From Elusimicrobiota bacterium (GTDB lineage: Bacteria > Elusimicrobiota > Elusimicrobia > UBA1565 > UBA9628): a DNA stretch of 13,936 nt. Below are positions 1-7,153 of the stretch, one piece after another. The DNA lies in assembly GCA_028717865.1 (NCBI GenBank), contig JAQUMZ010000024.1:1-13936 (forward strand), given 5' to 3'. The stretch's first letter is position 1. Each line of letters opens with the position of its first letter. The notes beneath the pieces were generated by a model. It ran no database searches, was not told where the DNA came from, and worked only from the letters and a program-made list of their open reading frames with translations. The position numbers and the translations under genes are program-made.

Positions 1-714
1 GATCGTAGTGGAAGGAAAAATACTTCAGGTCGAGCTGGAAGCTGCCGTCCTCGCGCACGCGGACGAGCTCCTTGAACTGGGCGGCGAACGCCGGCTTGCC
101 GTACGCGGCCAGGCCCATGACCTTGCTTCGCCTCCGTTGACCTTGAAACCCAGGTGCGCGGTGACCGCGCTGTAGAGCAGTCCCAAGGAATGGGGGAAGC
201 GCAGTTCCTTATCCAGGCGCAGATCGCGGCCCTGGCCGACGCCGCAGGCCAGGGTGGACCATTCTCCGGTTCCGTCCATGGTCAGCACCATGGCGCGCTC
301 GAAGGGGGAGGGCAAAAACGCCGAGGCGGCGTGCGCGTAGTGGTGGTCCGCGAAATAAACAGGTCCCGCGAATCCGGTGGTTTCGCGGATGGTTTGGGGC
401 ACGCAGAGCTTGTGGCTCAGCCACATGGGCAGGAAGGCGCGAAAGCTTTTTCGAGAGCGCGGGAAGGCCGCTATATGCGTCTGGAGTATGCGCTCGAATT
501 TGAGAAAGGGCTTTTCATAGAAAACCATGGCATCCAAGTCGCGCACCGCCAAGCCGCCCGCCTCCAGGCAGTAGCGTATGGCCCGGATCGGGAAGTCCAC
601 GGAGTGCTTGATGCGCACGAAGCGCTCCTCGGCCGCGGCCGCGGCTATTTCGCCGTCGCGCAGCAGGCAGGCCGCGGAGTCGTGGTACATATAAGAAAGC
701 CCCAGTATGTTCAT
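1..714 (-). CDS. NodU/CmcH-family carbamoyltransferase, N-terminal part; frameshifted and cut by window edge
   Basis: Predicted O-carbamoyltransferase, which transfers a carbamoyl group from carbamoyl phosphate to a hydroxyl of a small molecule or sugar. The start at 714 gives MNILGLSYMYHDSAACLL, the classic family opening. It is followed by an EERFVRIKH segment, the FADHHYAHAASAFLPSPF metal/nucleotide-binding region and MVLTMDGTGEWST. The frame then reaches GFKVNGGEA and turns into low-complexity sequence that stops at 25. Shifting by one base near 126 restores a typical continuation, KVMGLAAYGKPAF, through to base 1. The gene therefore really runs off the left edge, and the 3' part of this domain plus the C-terminal domain lie outside. 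It starts 4 bases after the SxtJ-like gene stops, in the same operon. The family call is firm. Whether the shift is a true mutation or a sequence error cannot be told here, and the acceptor is unknown. Confidence 0.9.
116..131 (-). other. Apparent one-base deletion (frameshift site) in the carbamoyltransferase
   Basis: On the minus strand the sequence reads GGCGAAGCAAGGTCATGGGC. In the family this position encodes G-E-x-K-V-M-G, so GGC GAA GGC AAG GTC ATG GGC would be expected. One G (a C on the plus strand, between 126 and 127) is missing. Before it the upstream frame matches the family, and after it the -1 frame matches. Assembly error and genuine mutation are both possible. Confidence 0.75.
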
Positions 715-718
715 GGCT

Positions 719-1087
719 TCAATACTGGCGCAGGAAGCGCTCCGCGGAGGCGTCCGGGGGCTCCTTGGCGCGGAAAAAAGAGTCTTGTTCGGCGGCGCCC
801 AGGTAGTCGCGGCCGAGCAGCCGGGCCAGCAGGGCCACGGGACCCACGACCAGAAAATAGCCCGCGTTGATGAGCAGTCCGGTCAGGCGCCGGCTCATGA
901 AGTAGGCCGCCACGCGCAGGACGTAGAGAACGCGGTTATGCAGGAAATTGACCGCCAGCACGAAAGCTATGCGCGGCCGCACCGGCAGCGGCAGCGCCGC
1001 TAGGCAGACCGCCGCGGCGCAAGGCAGGCTGGGCCGCGGCTTGGAGCGCCCGGTCTCCCGGACCATGAAGTCTTTCCAATTCGGCAT
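719..1087 (-). CDS. SxtJ-like small membrane protein
   Basis: A 122-residue protein. Start at 1087 was chosen because it lies 2 bases past the stop of the PP-loop gene and gives MPNWKDFMVRE; the same frame is open much further upstream, but only as a shadow of the PP-loop gene. It has hydrophobic segments at roughly residues 21-35, 38-62 and 71-91. A soluble tail follows with GRDYLGAAEQDSFF and a terminal SAERFLRQY. Small membrane proteins with a final TM, an R-D-x-L step, an SYW-like motif (here SFF) and an RF-RQ-(Y/F) end are commonly found beside NodU-type carbamoyltransferases and are named SxtJ after the saxitoxin cluster. Their biochemical role is not established; a membrane partner of the carbamoyltransferase is a reasonable inference. 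The carbamoyltransferase follows after 4 bases. Confidence 0.72.
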   Translation of the reverse strand: MPNWKDFMVRETGRSKPRPSLPCAAAVCLAALPLPVRPRIAFVLAVNFLHNRVLYVLRVAAYFMSRRLTGLLINAGYFLVVGPVALLARLLGRDYLGAAEQDSFFRAKEPPDASAERFLRQY

Positions 1088-1089
1088 GG

Positions 1090-1845
1090 TCAGGCGAGCA
1101 GGCGGGCCAGCCGTGTGTCCTCGCCGGGGCGCTCCACGTAGTCGCGGGTCAGCCGGCTCAGGTGCGCGAGCTTCTCGCCCAGGTAGGCGCGGGCGCGCCG
1201 CTCGTACTCGGAGAACGGAACGCGCAGCAGGATCAGGCGCATCATCATGGCGAAAAGGATCTGCTGGGTGCAGACGACCTGCATGTCGCGGGCCGTCATT
1301 TTGACGCGAGGATTTTCGGTGATGCCCAGGCCGCAGAGTTCCGCCTCCGTGGAAAGCCCTTCCCGGTACACGGGATGCAGCAAGGTGACGCCGAACTCGC
1401 CGTAGAATTCGCGCAGCGCCGGCATGAGTATGCGCGGGTTTTGCTCGGCGAAGTCCTCGGCGCCCGTCACGGCGCCGTCCGCGGCGTATTTTATGCCGCG
1501 CTGCAGGCAGAAGACCAGGTTGCGCCAATGCAGGGAGACCTTGCAGTGCCCGCAGCTGTTTAGCACCAGCAGGCCGTGCTTGAGCAGGGCGCGCCCGGCG
1601 CCGTGGGATTCGACCTCGGCGTAGAATTTCCCGGCCGGGATGAGGTTGTGCTCGAATCGCGTGGCCGGGAAGCGGCGGCGCAGCCGGGCGGCGTGCGCGG
1701 CTGGGAATTCCGTGGCTAGAAAGCCGAAGCGCGTGAAGGTGTTGAGGTGGACCTGGCCGAAGTCGCGGGCCAGGACGCAGGCGGCCAGCGTGGAATCCAC
1801 GCCGCCCGAATAAAGCAAGGCCGCGGATTCCTTCATCACGCGCAT
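1090..1845 (-). CDS. PP-loop N-type ATP pyrophosphatase (adenylating enzyme)
   Basis: A 251-residue protein with the pyrophosphate-loop motif YSGGVDST at residues 12-19, diagnostic of N-type ATP pyrophosphatases (tRNA thiolation, QueC, NH3-dependent synthetases). These enzymes adenylate a carbonyl or carboxylate before nucleophilic attack. NSCGHCK near residues 96-102, followed by a later VVCTQQ, recalls the metal-binding Cys set of ExsB/QueC/TtcA-like relatives. The substrate cannot be assigned. Start: the frame is open to 1866 (MSRNINKMRV), but that start overlaps the first bases of the divergent gene. The internal ATG at 1845 has AGGA about 11 bases upstream and places the P-loop near the N-terminus, as usual. 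It is the first gene of a three-gene operon, so it may act on the metabolite carbamoylated by the last gene (inference). Confidence 0.8.
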   Translation of the reverse strand: MRVMKESAALLYSGGVDSTLAACVLARDFGQVHLNTFTRFGFLATEFPAAHAARLRRRFPATRFEHNLIPAGKFYAEVESHGAGRALLKHGLLVLNSCGHCKVSLHWRNLVFCLQRGIKYAADGAVTGAEDFAEQNPRILMPALREFYGEFGVTLLHPVYREGLSTEAELCGLGITENPRVKMTARDMQVVCTQQILFAMMMRLILLRVPFSEYERRARAYLGEKLAHLSRLTRDYVERPGEDTRLARLLA

Positions 1846-1864
1846 TTTATTAATATTCCTAGAC
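1846..1864. promoter_or_regulatory. Short AT-rich gap between divergent genes
   Basis: Only 19 bases separate the chosen divergent starts. They are strikingly AT-rich (around TTATTAATATT) against a very GC-rich background and contain the near-palindrome TTAATATTAA-like core. On the minus strand AGGA here serves as a weak Shine-Dalgarno site for the PP-loop gene. The gap is too short for two full promoters, so at least one promoter must sit inside the opposing gene's 5' end. Confidence 0.35.
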
Positions 1865-4240
1865 ATGCTCCAAGCCAGGATTCGCGCCGGCTGGGCGCGG
1901 CATGGTTGGCTGGCCTGCCTGTTGCTGTCAGGCTACGCGGTGGTGGCCCTGCTCGATCATCCGCCCCGGGCCGAGAATTACGGCTTCAAGGAAGCCACCG
2001 CGACGCAGTCGGCGTTGCTGGCCGGCTACGGCGACAAGTTCGTTCCCGGTTGGATGCCCATGGCGCATGCGGCCGCGGTCGTGGCTTCCCGCTGGGGGTC
2101 CGAGCGCGGCAGGATTCTCGTGTCTTTTCTCCACGGCCTGCTGGTCCTGCTGCTCGTGTTCACGCTCGGGTGGTCCCTGCACTCCGGGGTTTGCGGGGCC
2201 CTGGCCGCGGCCGCCGTGGCGCCGTCCGTGGGGGACGGCTCGGAAAGGCTTTATTGCCTGCTCGTGCTGCTGATCGGGAATCTCCTGGTCTTGCGCGGCC
2301 GCCGCAAATGCGCCTTCCATACCGTTCTTCTGGGGACCGGCATAGGCTTGAGCCTGCTTTACCGATCCGTGCTGTTCTTGCTGCCCGTGGTCCTGGCGGC
2401 GCGGGATTGGTTGGACTCCGACGCGGCGGAACGGAAGCCGCGTTTCTCAGGCATCGGGGTCCTGCTCTTGTCCGCCTACGCGCTGCTGGTCCCTTGGATA
2501 TGGATGAACTGGAGGGTGAGCCGCCAGTTCATGCCTTGGGAGGCCGGGCGCGCTGATTGCAACGTCGTCACGGGGGCGCTCGGCCTGACCAAGACCATAG
2601 AAGGGGATTTCCGGGAGATCACCGGGCTGCGCAGGGACGAAAAAGTCTTCGCGTGGGCGGGCCGAGAGATACGGTCCCACCCCTGGCGTTACGCGCGAGC
2701 TTGCGCGGTGCGGCTGGCGCTGGCCGTAGCCATCCATCCGGTGTGGGTGCTGGCGGCCGCTTTGTCCTTGTTGACGCGCCGCAGGCGCAGGGGACAGGTC
2801 GAACTTGCGCTTCTGGCCGCGTATTTCATAGGCGTCCATTGCTTCATGTCCGTAGAGGAGAGATATTTCCATCCGATCTGGCCGATCGCGGCGGTATTGG
2901 CCGCGGCGGCGGCGTTGCGGATGGCGGGCGCGGCGCCCACGGATGCGGACTTGCGCCGGCCCCGGGCCGTGGCTTTGTCGTTTTACGCGCCCATCGCCGC
3001 CTTCGGCCTGTTCGTGGTGGCAAAGGTCCTGCAATATCCCGCGGCCGCGGCTTTGCCGGCCCGGCAAAACCTGGACCGGCTGCTGGCGCGGCGTCCCGAC
3101 GACCCGGACTTGTGCCGCGCGAAGGGCATGCTGCTCATGGAGATGGGCGAGGCGGCCGCGGCGAAAAAATTGTTCGCCCAGGCCTGGCTGCGGCGTCCCG
3201 ACAGCTTCGACGCGCGCGCGGACTATCTCTGGGCGTCCGTGGTCGGCGGCGGCCCCGCTGCGGCGCTTTTGGACCGCCTAGGCGAAGCTCCGGCGGGTAG
3301 GGAGATGGACGCCATAAGGATCGGTCTGCTCAAGGTTCTGCGCCAGATCCTGCTGGGCCGGGACCAGGCGGCGGCGCTGGCCGCGGCCGGCGTTCAAGCC
3401 GCCTACCTGCGCCACAACTGCATGTTCCGCAGCGCCGAATCCGGCCGCGAGCTGGATATGCTGCGCGGGATGCGCGAACGGGACACGCGGCTGGTCAAGG
3501 ACCGGCTCCTGGAACTGCTGGCGCCCCTGCCCGCGGCGAAGCGCCTGGCCGCGCTGCGAGGGTTTTCGAAATGCCTGACCGAGGGCGCCAACCGTCAGGA
3601 GCTGCTTCTTGCTTTGGCCGCGGAGGAGCTGTCCTTGGGGCGCCGGCGCGAGGCGAGGGCCACGCTTCTGGAGGCGGAGCAACTGCGATTGACCGAGGCG
3701 CAGAAGCAAGACCTGGCCGCTCTGCGCGGGAGCCTGGAGCGCCGGCCGGCCGCGGCCAAAACGGCGGCCGTCCCGCGCGGCGGGGCCTGGGAGGAGCCGT
3801 CCTGGCGCAAGCGCGGGCCCTGGTTGTTTTGGCAGGAAATGGGCAGGACGGCCCGCTCGGCGCCGCGGCGATCCTGGGCCCAGGCGCATCTGGCCCAGCA
3901 GGCCGGTGATTATAAGACGGCCATCGCCGTTTTCGAGGCGATGCTCGCGCGCGATCCCAAGAACCCGGATTTATGGAACGATAAAGGCGTGGCCGAGTTG
4001 CTCGCCGGACGGCCGCGGCAGGCGGGTTTCTCGTTGTCCCGCGCCGTGGGTTTGGCCGGGGCTTCCGCCCCGGCCTCGATGTTCATGAGCCTGGCCGCGG
4101 CCCACATCGCCGCGCGGCGCGGCGGGCTCGCCGCGCGGGTTTACCAAGAGGCGCTGCGCCGCGAGCCGATAGCCGCGGACTCGCGCTTCGCCGCGATCAT
4201 GCGCGGGGATCTGGAAAGGCTGAAAAGGGGGGAGCGTTGA
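1865..4240 (+). CDS. GT-C-like membrane glycosyltransferase fused to TPR repeats
   Basis: A 791-residue protein with two halves. Residues 1-390 are polytopic: hydrophobic segments lie near 15-31, 84-104, 108-121, 129-143, 152-178, 196-212, 280-303, 313-328, 336-352 and 368-390. Motifs typical of GT39/ArnT-like GT-C enzymes are an acidic first loop after TM1 (D31...E37), a PWIWMNWR turn (210-217) and ERYFHPIWP (332-340) before a late TM. Such enzymes transfer a sugar from a polyprenyl-phosphate donor on the outer face of the inner membrane. Residues about 400-791 are soluble and helical with TPR-like units, clearest at 402-460 and again near the C-terminus (GDYKTAIAVFEAMLARDPKN). No good Shine-Dalgarno site precedes 1865, but the start gives a basic N-terminus before TM1. 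The acceptor is unknown. The membrane and TPR parts are clear; the GT assignment is moderate. Confidence 0.7.
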   Translation: MLQARIRAGWARHGWLACLLLSGYAVVALLDHPPRAENYGFKEATATQSALLAGYGDKFVPGWMPMAHAAAVVASRWGSERGRILVSFLHGLLVLLLVFTLGWSLHSGVCGALAAAAVAPSVGDGSERLYCLLVLLIGNLLVLRGRRKCAFHTVLLGTGIGLSLLYRSVLFLLPVVLAARDWLDSDAAERKPRFSGIGVLLLSAYALLVPWIWMNWRVSRQFMPWEAGRADCNVVTGALGLTKTIEGDFREITGLRRDEKVFAWAGREIRSHPWRYARACAVRLALAVAIHPVWVLAAALSLLTRRRRRGQVELALLAAYFIGVHCFMSVEERYFHPIWPIAAVLAAAAALRMAGAAPTDADLRRPRAVALSFYAPIAAFGLFVVAKVLQYPAAAALPARQNLDRLLARRPDDPDLCRAKGMLLMEMGEAAAAKKLFAQAWLRRPDSFDARADYLWASVVGGGPAAALLDRLGEAPAGREMDAIRIGLLKVLRQILLGRDQAAALAAAGVQAAYLRHNCMFRSAESGRELDMLRGMRERDTRLVKDRLLELLAPLPAAKRLAALRGFSKCLTEGANRQELLLALAAEELSLGRRREARATLLEAEQLRLTEAQKQDLAALRGSLERRPAAAKTAAVPRGGAWEEPSWRKRGPWLFWQEMGRTARSAPRRSWAQAHLAQQAGDYKTAIAVFEAMLARDPKNPDLWNDKGVAELLAGRPRQAGFSLSRAVGLAGASAPASMFMSLAAAHIAARRGGLAARVYQEALRREPIAADSRFAAIMRGDLERLKRGER

Positions 4241-4282
4241 GCATATAAACAGCGCGGGCATATTTAATTTTTACTTATTAAC

Positions 4283-4291
4283 TGCTATAGT
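4283..4291 (+). promoter_or_regulatory. Extended -10-like element, copy 1
   Basis: TGCTATAGT matches the extended -10 pattern TGnTATAAT at all but one base. No good -35 box lies 16-18 bases upstream (TTTAAT at best), which is acceptable for extended -10 promoters. The predicted start of transcription is near 4298. Assumes a sigma-70-type factor. Confidence 0.45.
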
Positions 4292-4301
4292 CGTTTTTTA
4301 C

Positions 4302-4310
4302 TGTTATAGT
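4302..4310 (+). promoter_or_regulatory. Extended -10-like element, copy 2
   Basis: TGTTATAGT, the same motif one repeat unit (19 bp) downstream. The predicted start near 4317 would give a leader of only about 25 bases before the proposed ATT start at 4343. Confidence 0.45.
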
Positions 4311-4342
4311 CGCTTTTTACGAATAACAAATCGAGAGTCAAC

Positions 4343-5251
4343 ATTCCCCGGGCCACGAAACGGCTGGACATAAAAATCGGCTACTCCTGCAACAATCGCT
4401 GCCATTTTTGCGCCCAGGGCGACAAGCGCAGCCGCGTGCGATCACGCAGCTTGGGGGCCATCGTGTCGGAACTGCGACGGGCGCGCGCCGTCGGGGTCCG
4501 AGGCGTGGTCTTCACCGGCGGCGAGGCCACATTGCATCCGGACCTGCCGGCCGCGATCCGGGCGGCCCGGAAACTGGGTTTCGCCTCCATCCAACTGCAG
4601 ACCAACGGCCGCGGCCTGGCCTACCGCGAACTTTGCCGGGAACTCCTGCGCTGCGGCATCACCGAGTTCTCTCCGTCCATACACGGTTCCCGGCCCGCGA
4701 TACACGACGCCCTGACCCAAACCCCGGGTTCTTGGAGCCAGGTGGTCGCCGGCATCCGCAACCTGAAAGCCCTGGGCGCCTACGTGCTGACCAACACCGT
4801 GATCACCACGAAGAATTTCCGAGACCTTCCCGCCCTGGCCCGGCTGCTGGTGCGCCTGGGCGCGGACCAATTCCAGTTCGCTTTCGTGCATATAGTGGGA
4901 ACGGCCCGGGCCAACCGGGATTGGCTCGTGCCGCGCGCAAGCGAGGTCATGCCCTACGTGCGCAAGGGCCTGGACATCGGCCAGGCGCACGGGCTGCTGG
5001 CCCGGACCGAGGCCATACCCTACTGCCTGATGCGCGGCTACGAGCACTGCATAGCGGAGGGCGGGATCCCCGACACCCGCGTGGTGGACAGCGTGCGGGT
5101 GGACGATTTCGGGCGCTGGCGCCGTTTCGAGGGCAAGGCCAAGGGCCCGGACTGCGGCCGCTGCCGGTGGGACCGCGTCTGCGAAGGGCCCTGGAAGGAG
5201 TACCCCGAACTGCGGGGCTGGGGGGAGTTCAAAATTGTCCCTGCTGGCTGA
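4343..5251 (+). CDS. Radical SAM protein with C-terminal Cys motif; non-standard start
   Basis: About 302 residues. Near the N-terminus is the [4Fe-4S]/SAM motif CNNRCHFC (Cys 16, 20, 23), then FTGGEATLHPDLP (GGE motif, SAM amino-group contact). LQTNGRGL and FSPSIHGS follow, all typical of the family. The end carries CGRCRWDRVCEGPWKEYPELRGW, a Cys cluster likely binding an auxiliary Fe-S cluster. Start problem: the frame is open from 4310, after TAG at 4307, but has no ATG, GTG or TTG upstream of the essential Cys motif. The first GTG, at 4436, would delete it. ATT at 4343, with GAGAG 5 bases upstream, is my best choice; CTG at 4364 is the alternative. It resembles the radical SAM protein at 10505, is first in the operon, and overlaps the A24-like gene by 17 bases. 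The substrate is probably the linked peptide (inference). Confidence 0.82.
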   Translation: MPRATKRLDIKIGYSCNNRCHFCAQGDKRSRVRSRSLGAIVSELRRARAVGVRGVVFTGGEATLHPDLPAAIRAARKLGFASIQLQTNGRGLAYRELCRELLRCGITEFSPSIHGSRPAIHDALTQTPGSWSQVVAGIRNLKALGAYVLTNTVITTKNFRDLPALARLLVRLGADQFQFAFVHIVGTARANRDWLVPRASEVMPYVRKGLDIGQAHGLLARTEAIPYCLMRGYEHCIAEGGIPDTRVVDSVRVDDFGRWRRFEGKAKGPDCGRCRWDRVCEGPWKEYPELRGWGEFKIVPAG

Positions 5252-6656
5252 AGGCATCCGCCTGGGCGCGGGGCTGCTTTTAATCCTGATCTCGGCACGC
5301 TGCGTGGCCGCGGATTTCCGGGACAAACGGATACTGAACCGGGACTTGAGGCTGGCGGCCTCGGCCGCGGGCGTCCTGTACGGGGTCCTGGCCTTGCGCG
5401 CGTGGTGGGGCGAGGCCTTTCCGGCCGTGGGCGCCCTGGCCGGCCCCTATCCCGACGGCTTCCTGGGCGGCTGCCTGAATTGCGTCGCGGCCGCTTGCGG
5501 CCTGGCCCTGCTGCTGTGGCTGGCGCGGATTTGGCCCGCGGGCGACGCCAAGCTGTTCATGATCCTGGCGCTTTTCCTGCCCCTGATCCGCCCCGGGGGC
5601 CTTCCCGTCGGCGCGCGCCTGCCCTTATCCTTCTTGGTCAATATATTCGTGCCCGCGGCCGCGGTGGTCCTGGTCAAGGCGTTCGTGTGGCTTTGGCTGA
5701 CGCGCCTGCGCCACGGCTGGGCGTTCCATCGGGAGTTGGGACGTTCGCGGCTGGCCGGGTATTGGCTGGACATGGCCAGGAACTCGGCCCTGGAACTGGC
5801 GCGATCCGCGCGGCAGCGGCTGCGGGAAGCGGCGCGTTCGCCCGCCGCCGCGGTCCAGGCCGGGCTGGCCTGCCTGGCCTCCGCGGTCTTTGGCGCCGTG
5901 GTCTTGGCCCATCTCGACCGCACCATGCCGTGGTACCGGTATCTGGGGCCTTTCCTCGGGGTGGGCATCATGATGATTTGGCGCTGGCTCAAGTCCCTGG
6001 CCTCGCAGGAGGCCCTGGCCGGCGCGATCGGAATCGCCGCGGTCTTCTCGTTGGCGGCGGGCGGCGCGAGCTTCCGGGACTTGTTTTGGCGGTGTCTTCT
6101 AAGCTGGTCGCTCTTTGGTATACTATTCGAAATCGGGGCCTTCATGCTCAGGCGCATGGCTCGGGCCCAGGAGGGATTTTCCACTTTTTTGGCGGTTCTC
6201 GGTTTTGCCGCGGGCCTGGGGGTGCTGCCCATCATATTCCCGTTCTTCTTTACCGGGTTGGCCAAAACCATGGCGACGTGGGCCTTTTTCGGGATCATGC
6301 TCGGCCTGGGTTTCGCCCTGATCCGCGCCGTGCTGGAGGAGAATGTATCTTATTGCCCGGCCGACCACATCCATCCCCGCCTGGTCCTGGCCAAGGCGGC
6401 CTGGGAGGATATCCGGCGCGACGAGGCATTCTACCAGGAGAATTTCAGGTGGCGCTTCCCGGACGGCCTGACCGACAAGCAGGCCGAGAGCCTGCGCCGC
6501 TGGTGCGCCGGCCGTTCGGTCGCGGCCGTGGCGACCCGGGATACGGAGCCCTTCGCGGGTTGGATGGTCGCGGGAGCCGGCGTTACGCTGTTGTTGGCGG
6601 GCCGGGACGTCGCGAGTTGCGTCGTGGCGCTGTTGCGCCGGGGCGCGGGAGGCTGA
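5235..6656 (+). CDS. A24-type prepilin-peptidase-like integral membrane protein, extended
   Basis: A 473-residue protein starting at TTG 5235 with GGGGAG upstream. The first half shows the A24 aspartic protease signature. D27 lies in AADFRDKRILN just after TM1, as in D-x-R-x-x-x-I-x-N of TadV/PilD-like enzymes. D104 lies in PAGDAKLF, the GxxD/GD-x-K motif. Such enzymes cleave leader peptides of type IV pilin-like precursors at the inner membrane. Several TM segments follow, then a cytoplasmic-looking tail (about 385-440) with HPRLVLAKAAWEDI and GLTDKQAESLRRW, which resembles tails on some A24 enzymes as I recall them. It is nearly twice the usual length (about 160-260 residues). It sits between a radical SAM gene and the first HxsD-like gene, which starts 2 bases after its stop. 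A role in processing or exporting the HxsA-type product is inferred. The A24 call rests on the two motifs. Confidence 0.72.
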   Translation: MSLLAEGIRLGAGLLLILISARCVAADFRDKRILNRDLRLAASAAGVLYGVLALRAWWGEAFPAVGALAGPYPDGFLGGCLNCVAAACGLALLLWLARIWPAGDAKLFMILALFLPLIRPGGLPVGARLPLSFLVNIFVPAAAVVLVKAFVWLWLTRLRHGWAFHRELGRSRLAGYWLDMARNSALELARSARQRLREAARSPAAAVQAGLACLASAVFGAVVLAHLDRTMPWYRYLGPFLGVGIMMIWRWLKSLASQEALAGAIGIAAVFSLAAGGASFRDLFWRCLLSWSLFGILFEIGAFMLRRMARAQEGFSTFLAVLGFAAGLGVLPIIFPFFFTGLAKTMATWAFFGIMLGLGFALIRAVLEENVSYCPADHIHPRLVLAKAAWEDIRRDEAFYQENFRWRFPDGLTDKQAESLRRWCAGRSVAAVATRDTEPFAGWMVAGAGVTLLLAGRDVASCVVALLRRGAGG

Positions 6657-6658
6657 GA

Positions 6659-7153
6659 GTGGCGAAAATCAATGGACAATCCGAAGTGACGATCGCGGTC
6701 GGCTTGCGGGAGTTCCCCATGGAGGTCGTCCGGTTCACCGCCTATCTGTTCATGGATCGCGCCGATCCCTTGATCGCGCTGGAGGGCAAGCGGCGCGCCC
6801 GCGTGACCCTGCGGCTGCGCGCTGCCGTCGCCGGCAAGCGCCTGGCGCTCGAGAAGGCGGCATTCCTCAAGGAACTGGAGGCGCAGCGGTTTCAGTGGGA
6901 CGTCCTGCGCAAGAACCGTTCCATCCAGGAATTCATCGTCCGCCAGGCCCTGCAGCAGCCGCCCGCGGCCGCGCCGGCGCCCGAGTCGGGCAACTCGGAT
7001 TTGGAGCTGTCCCAGGAGGAGGAGCGGGAATTGGACCGCCTCATCGCCGAGGTGGAGGAAACCTTGGCCAAGGAGGCCAAGGGCCGGGCCGGAAAGAAGA
7101 AGGATCCGCTGGGCATCCGCAAAACCTGGGAGGAGGCGCATGGCCGGGCCTAA
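6659..7153 (+). CDS. hxsD: HxsD-like protein 1 with charged C-terminal extension
   Basis: A 164-residue protein starting at GTG 6659, with GGAGG (6648-6652) 6 bases upstream. Residues 9-105 match the layout of His-Xaa-Ser system protein HxsD: a strand, then FPMEVVRFTAYLFMDRA (eaxxxaAYxfxDR pattern) and an alternating V-T-L-R-L strand. FLKELEAQRFQWDV and a closing SIQEFIVRQAL helix follow. HxsD is a small non-enzymatic partner of the Hxs radical SAM maturases; its exact job is unknown. The last 60 residues are Ala/Pro linker followed by an acidic then basic helix (EEERELDRLIAEVEETLAKE), probably coiled coil, which is extra relative to a typical HxsD of about 100 residues. It overlaps hxsB by 14 bases. 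I am fairly sure of the family from the pattern and the neighbours. Confidence 0.68.
   Translation: MAKINGQSEVTIAVGLREFPMEVVRFTAYLFMDRADPLIALEGKRRARVTLRLRAAVAGKRLALEKAAFLKELEAQRFQWDVLRKNRSIQEFIVRQALQQPPAAAPAPESGNSDLELSQEEERELDRLIAEVEETLAKEAKGRAGKKKDPLGIRKTWEEAHGRA

Larger units (their letters stand above)
4282..4319 (+). repeat. 19-bp direct tandem repeat, two copies
   Basis: Copy 1 (4282-4300) reads CTGCTATAGTCGTTTTTTA and copy 2 (4301-4319) reads CTGTTATAGTCGCTTTTTA, a head-to-tail match with two differences. The C that follows copy 2 matches the first base of another unit. It lies wholly in the spacer and duplicates a promoter-like motif, so it could be two start sites or a repeated regulator site. 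Confidence 0.85.
4241..4342. promoter_or_regulatory. AT-rich intergenic control region upstream of the Hxs-type operon
   Basis: The 102 bases between the GT-C/TPR stop and the first radical SAM gene are very AT-rich, unlike the flanking coding DNA. They contain a 19-bp tandem repeat and two extended -10-like elements. I see no stem-loop plus T-run that would serve as a terminator for the upstream gene, so read-through remains possible. Confidence 0.6.

Noticed and set aside
719..1528. Long minus-strand frame of 269 codons as a single gene
   Set aside because: Its first 147 codons are an Arg/Pro-rich shadow of the PP-loop gene; only the last 122 codons, from 1087, form a credible protein.
4241..4281. 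Rho-independent terminator after the GT-C/TPR gene
   Set aside because: There are T-rich runs but no GC-rich inverted repeat in front of them.
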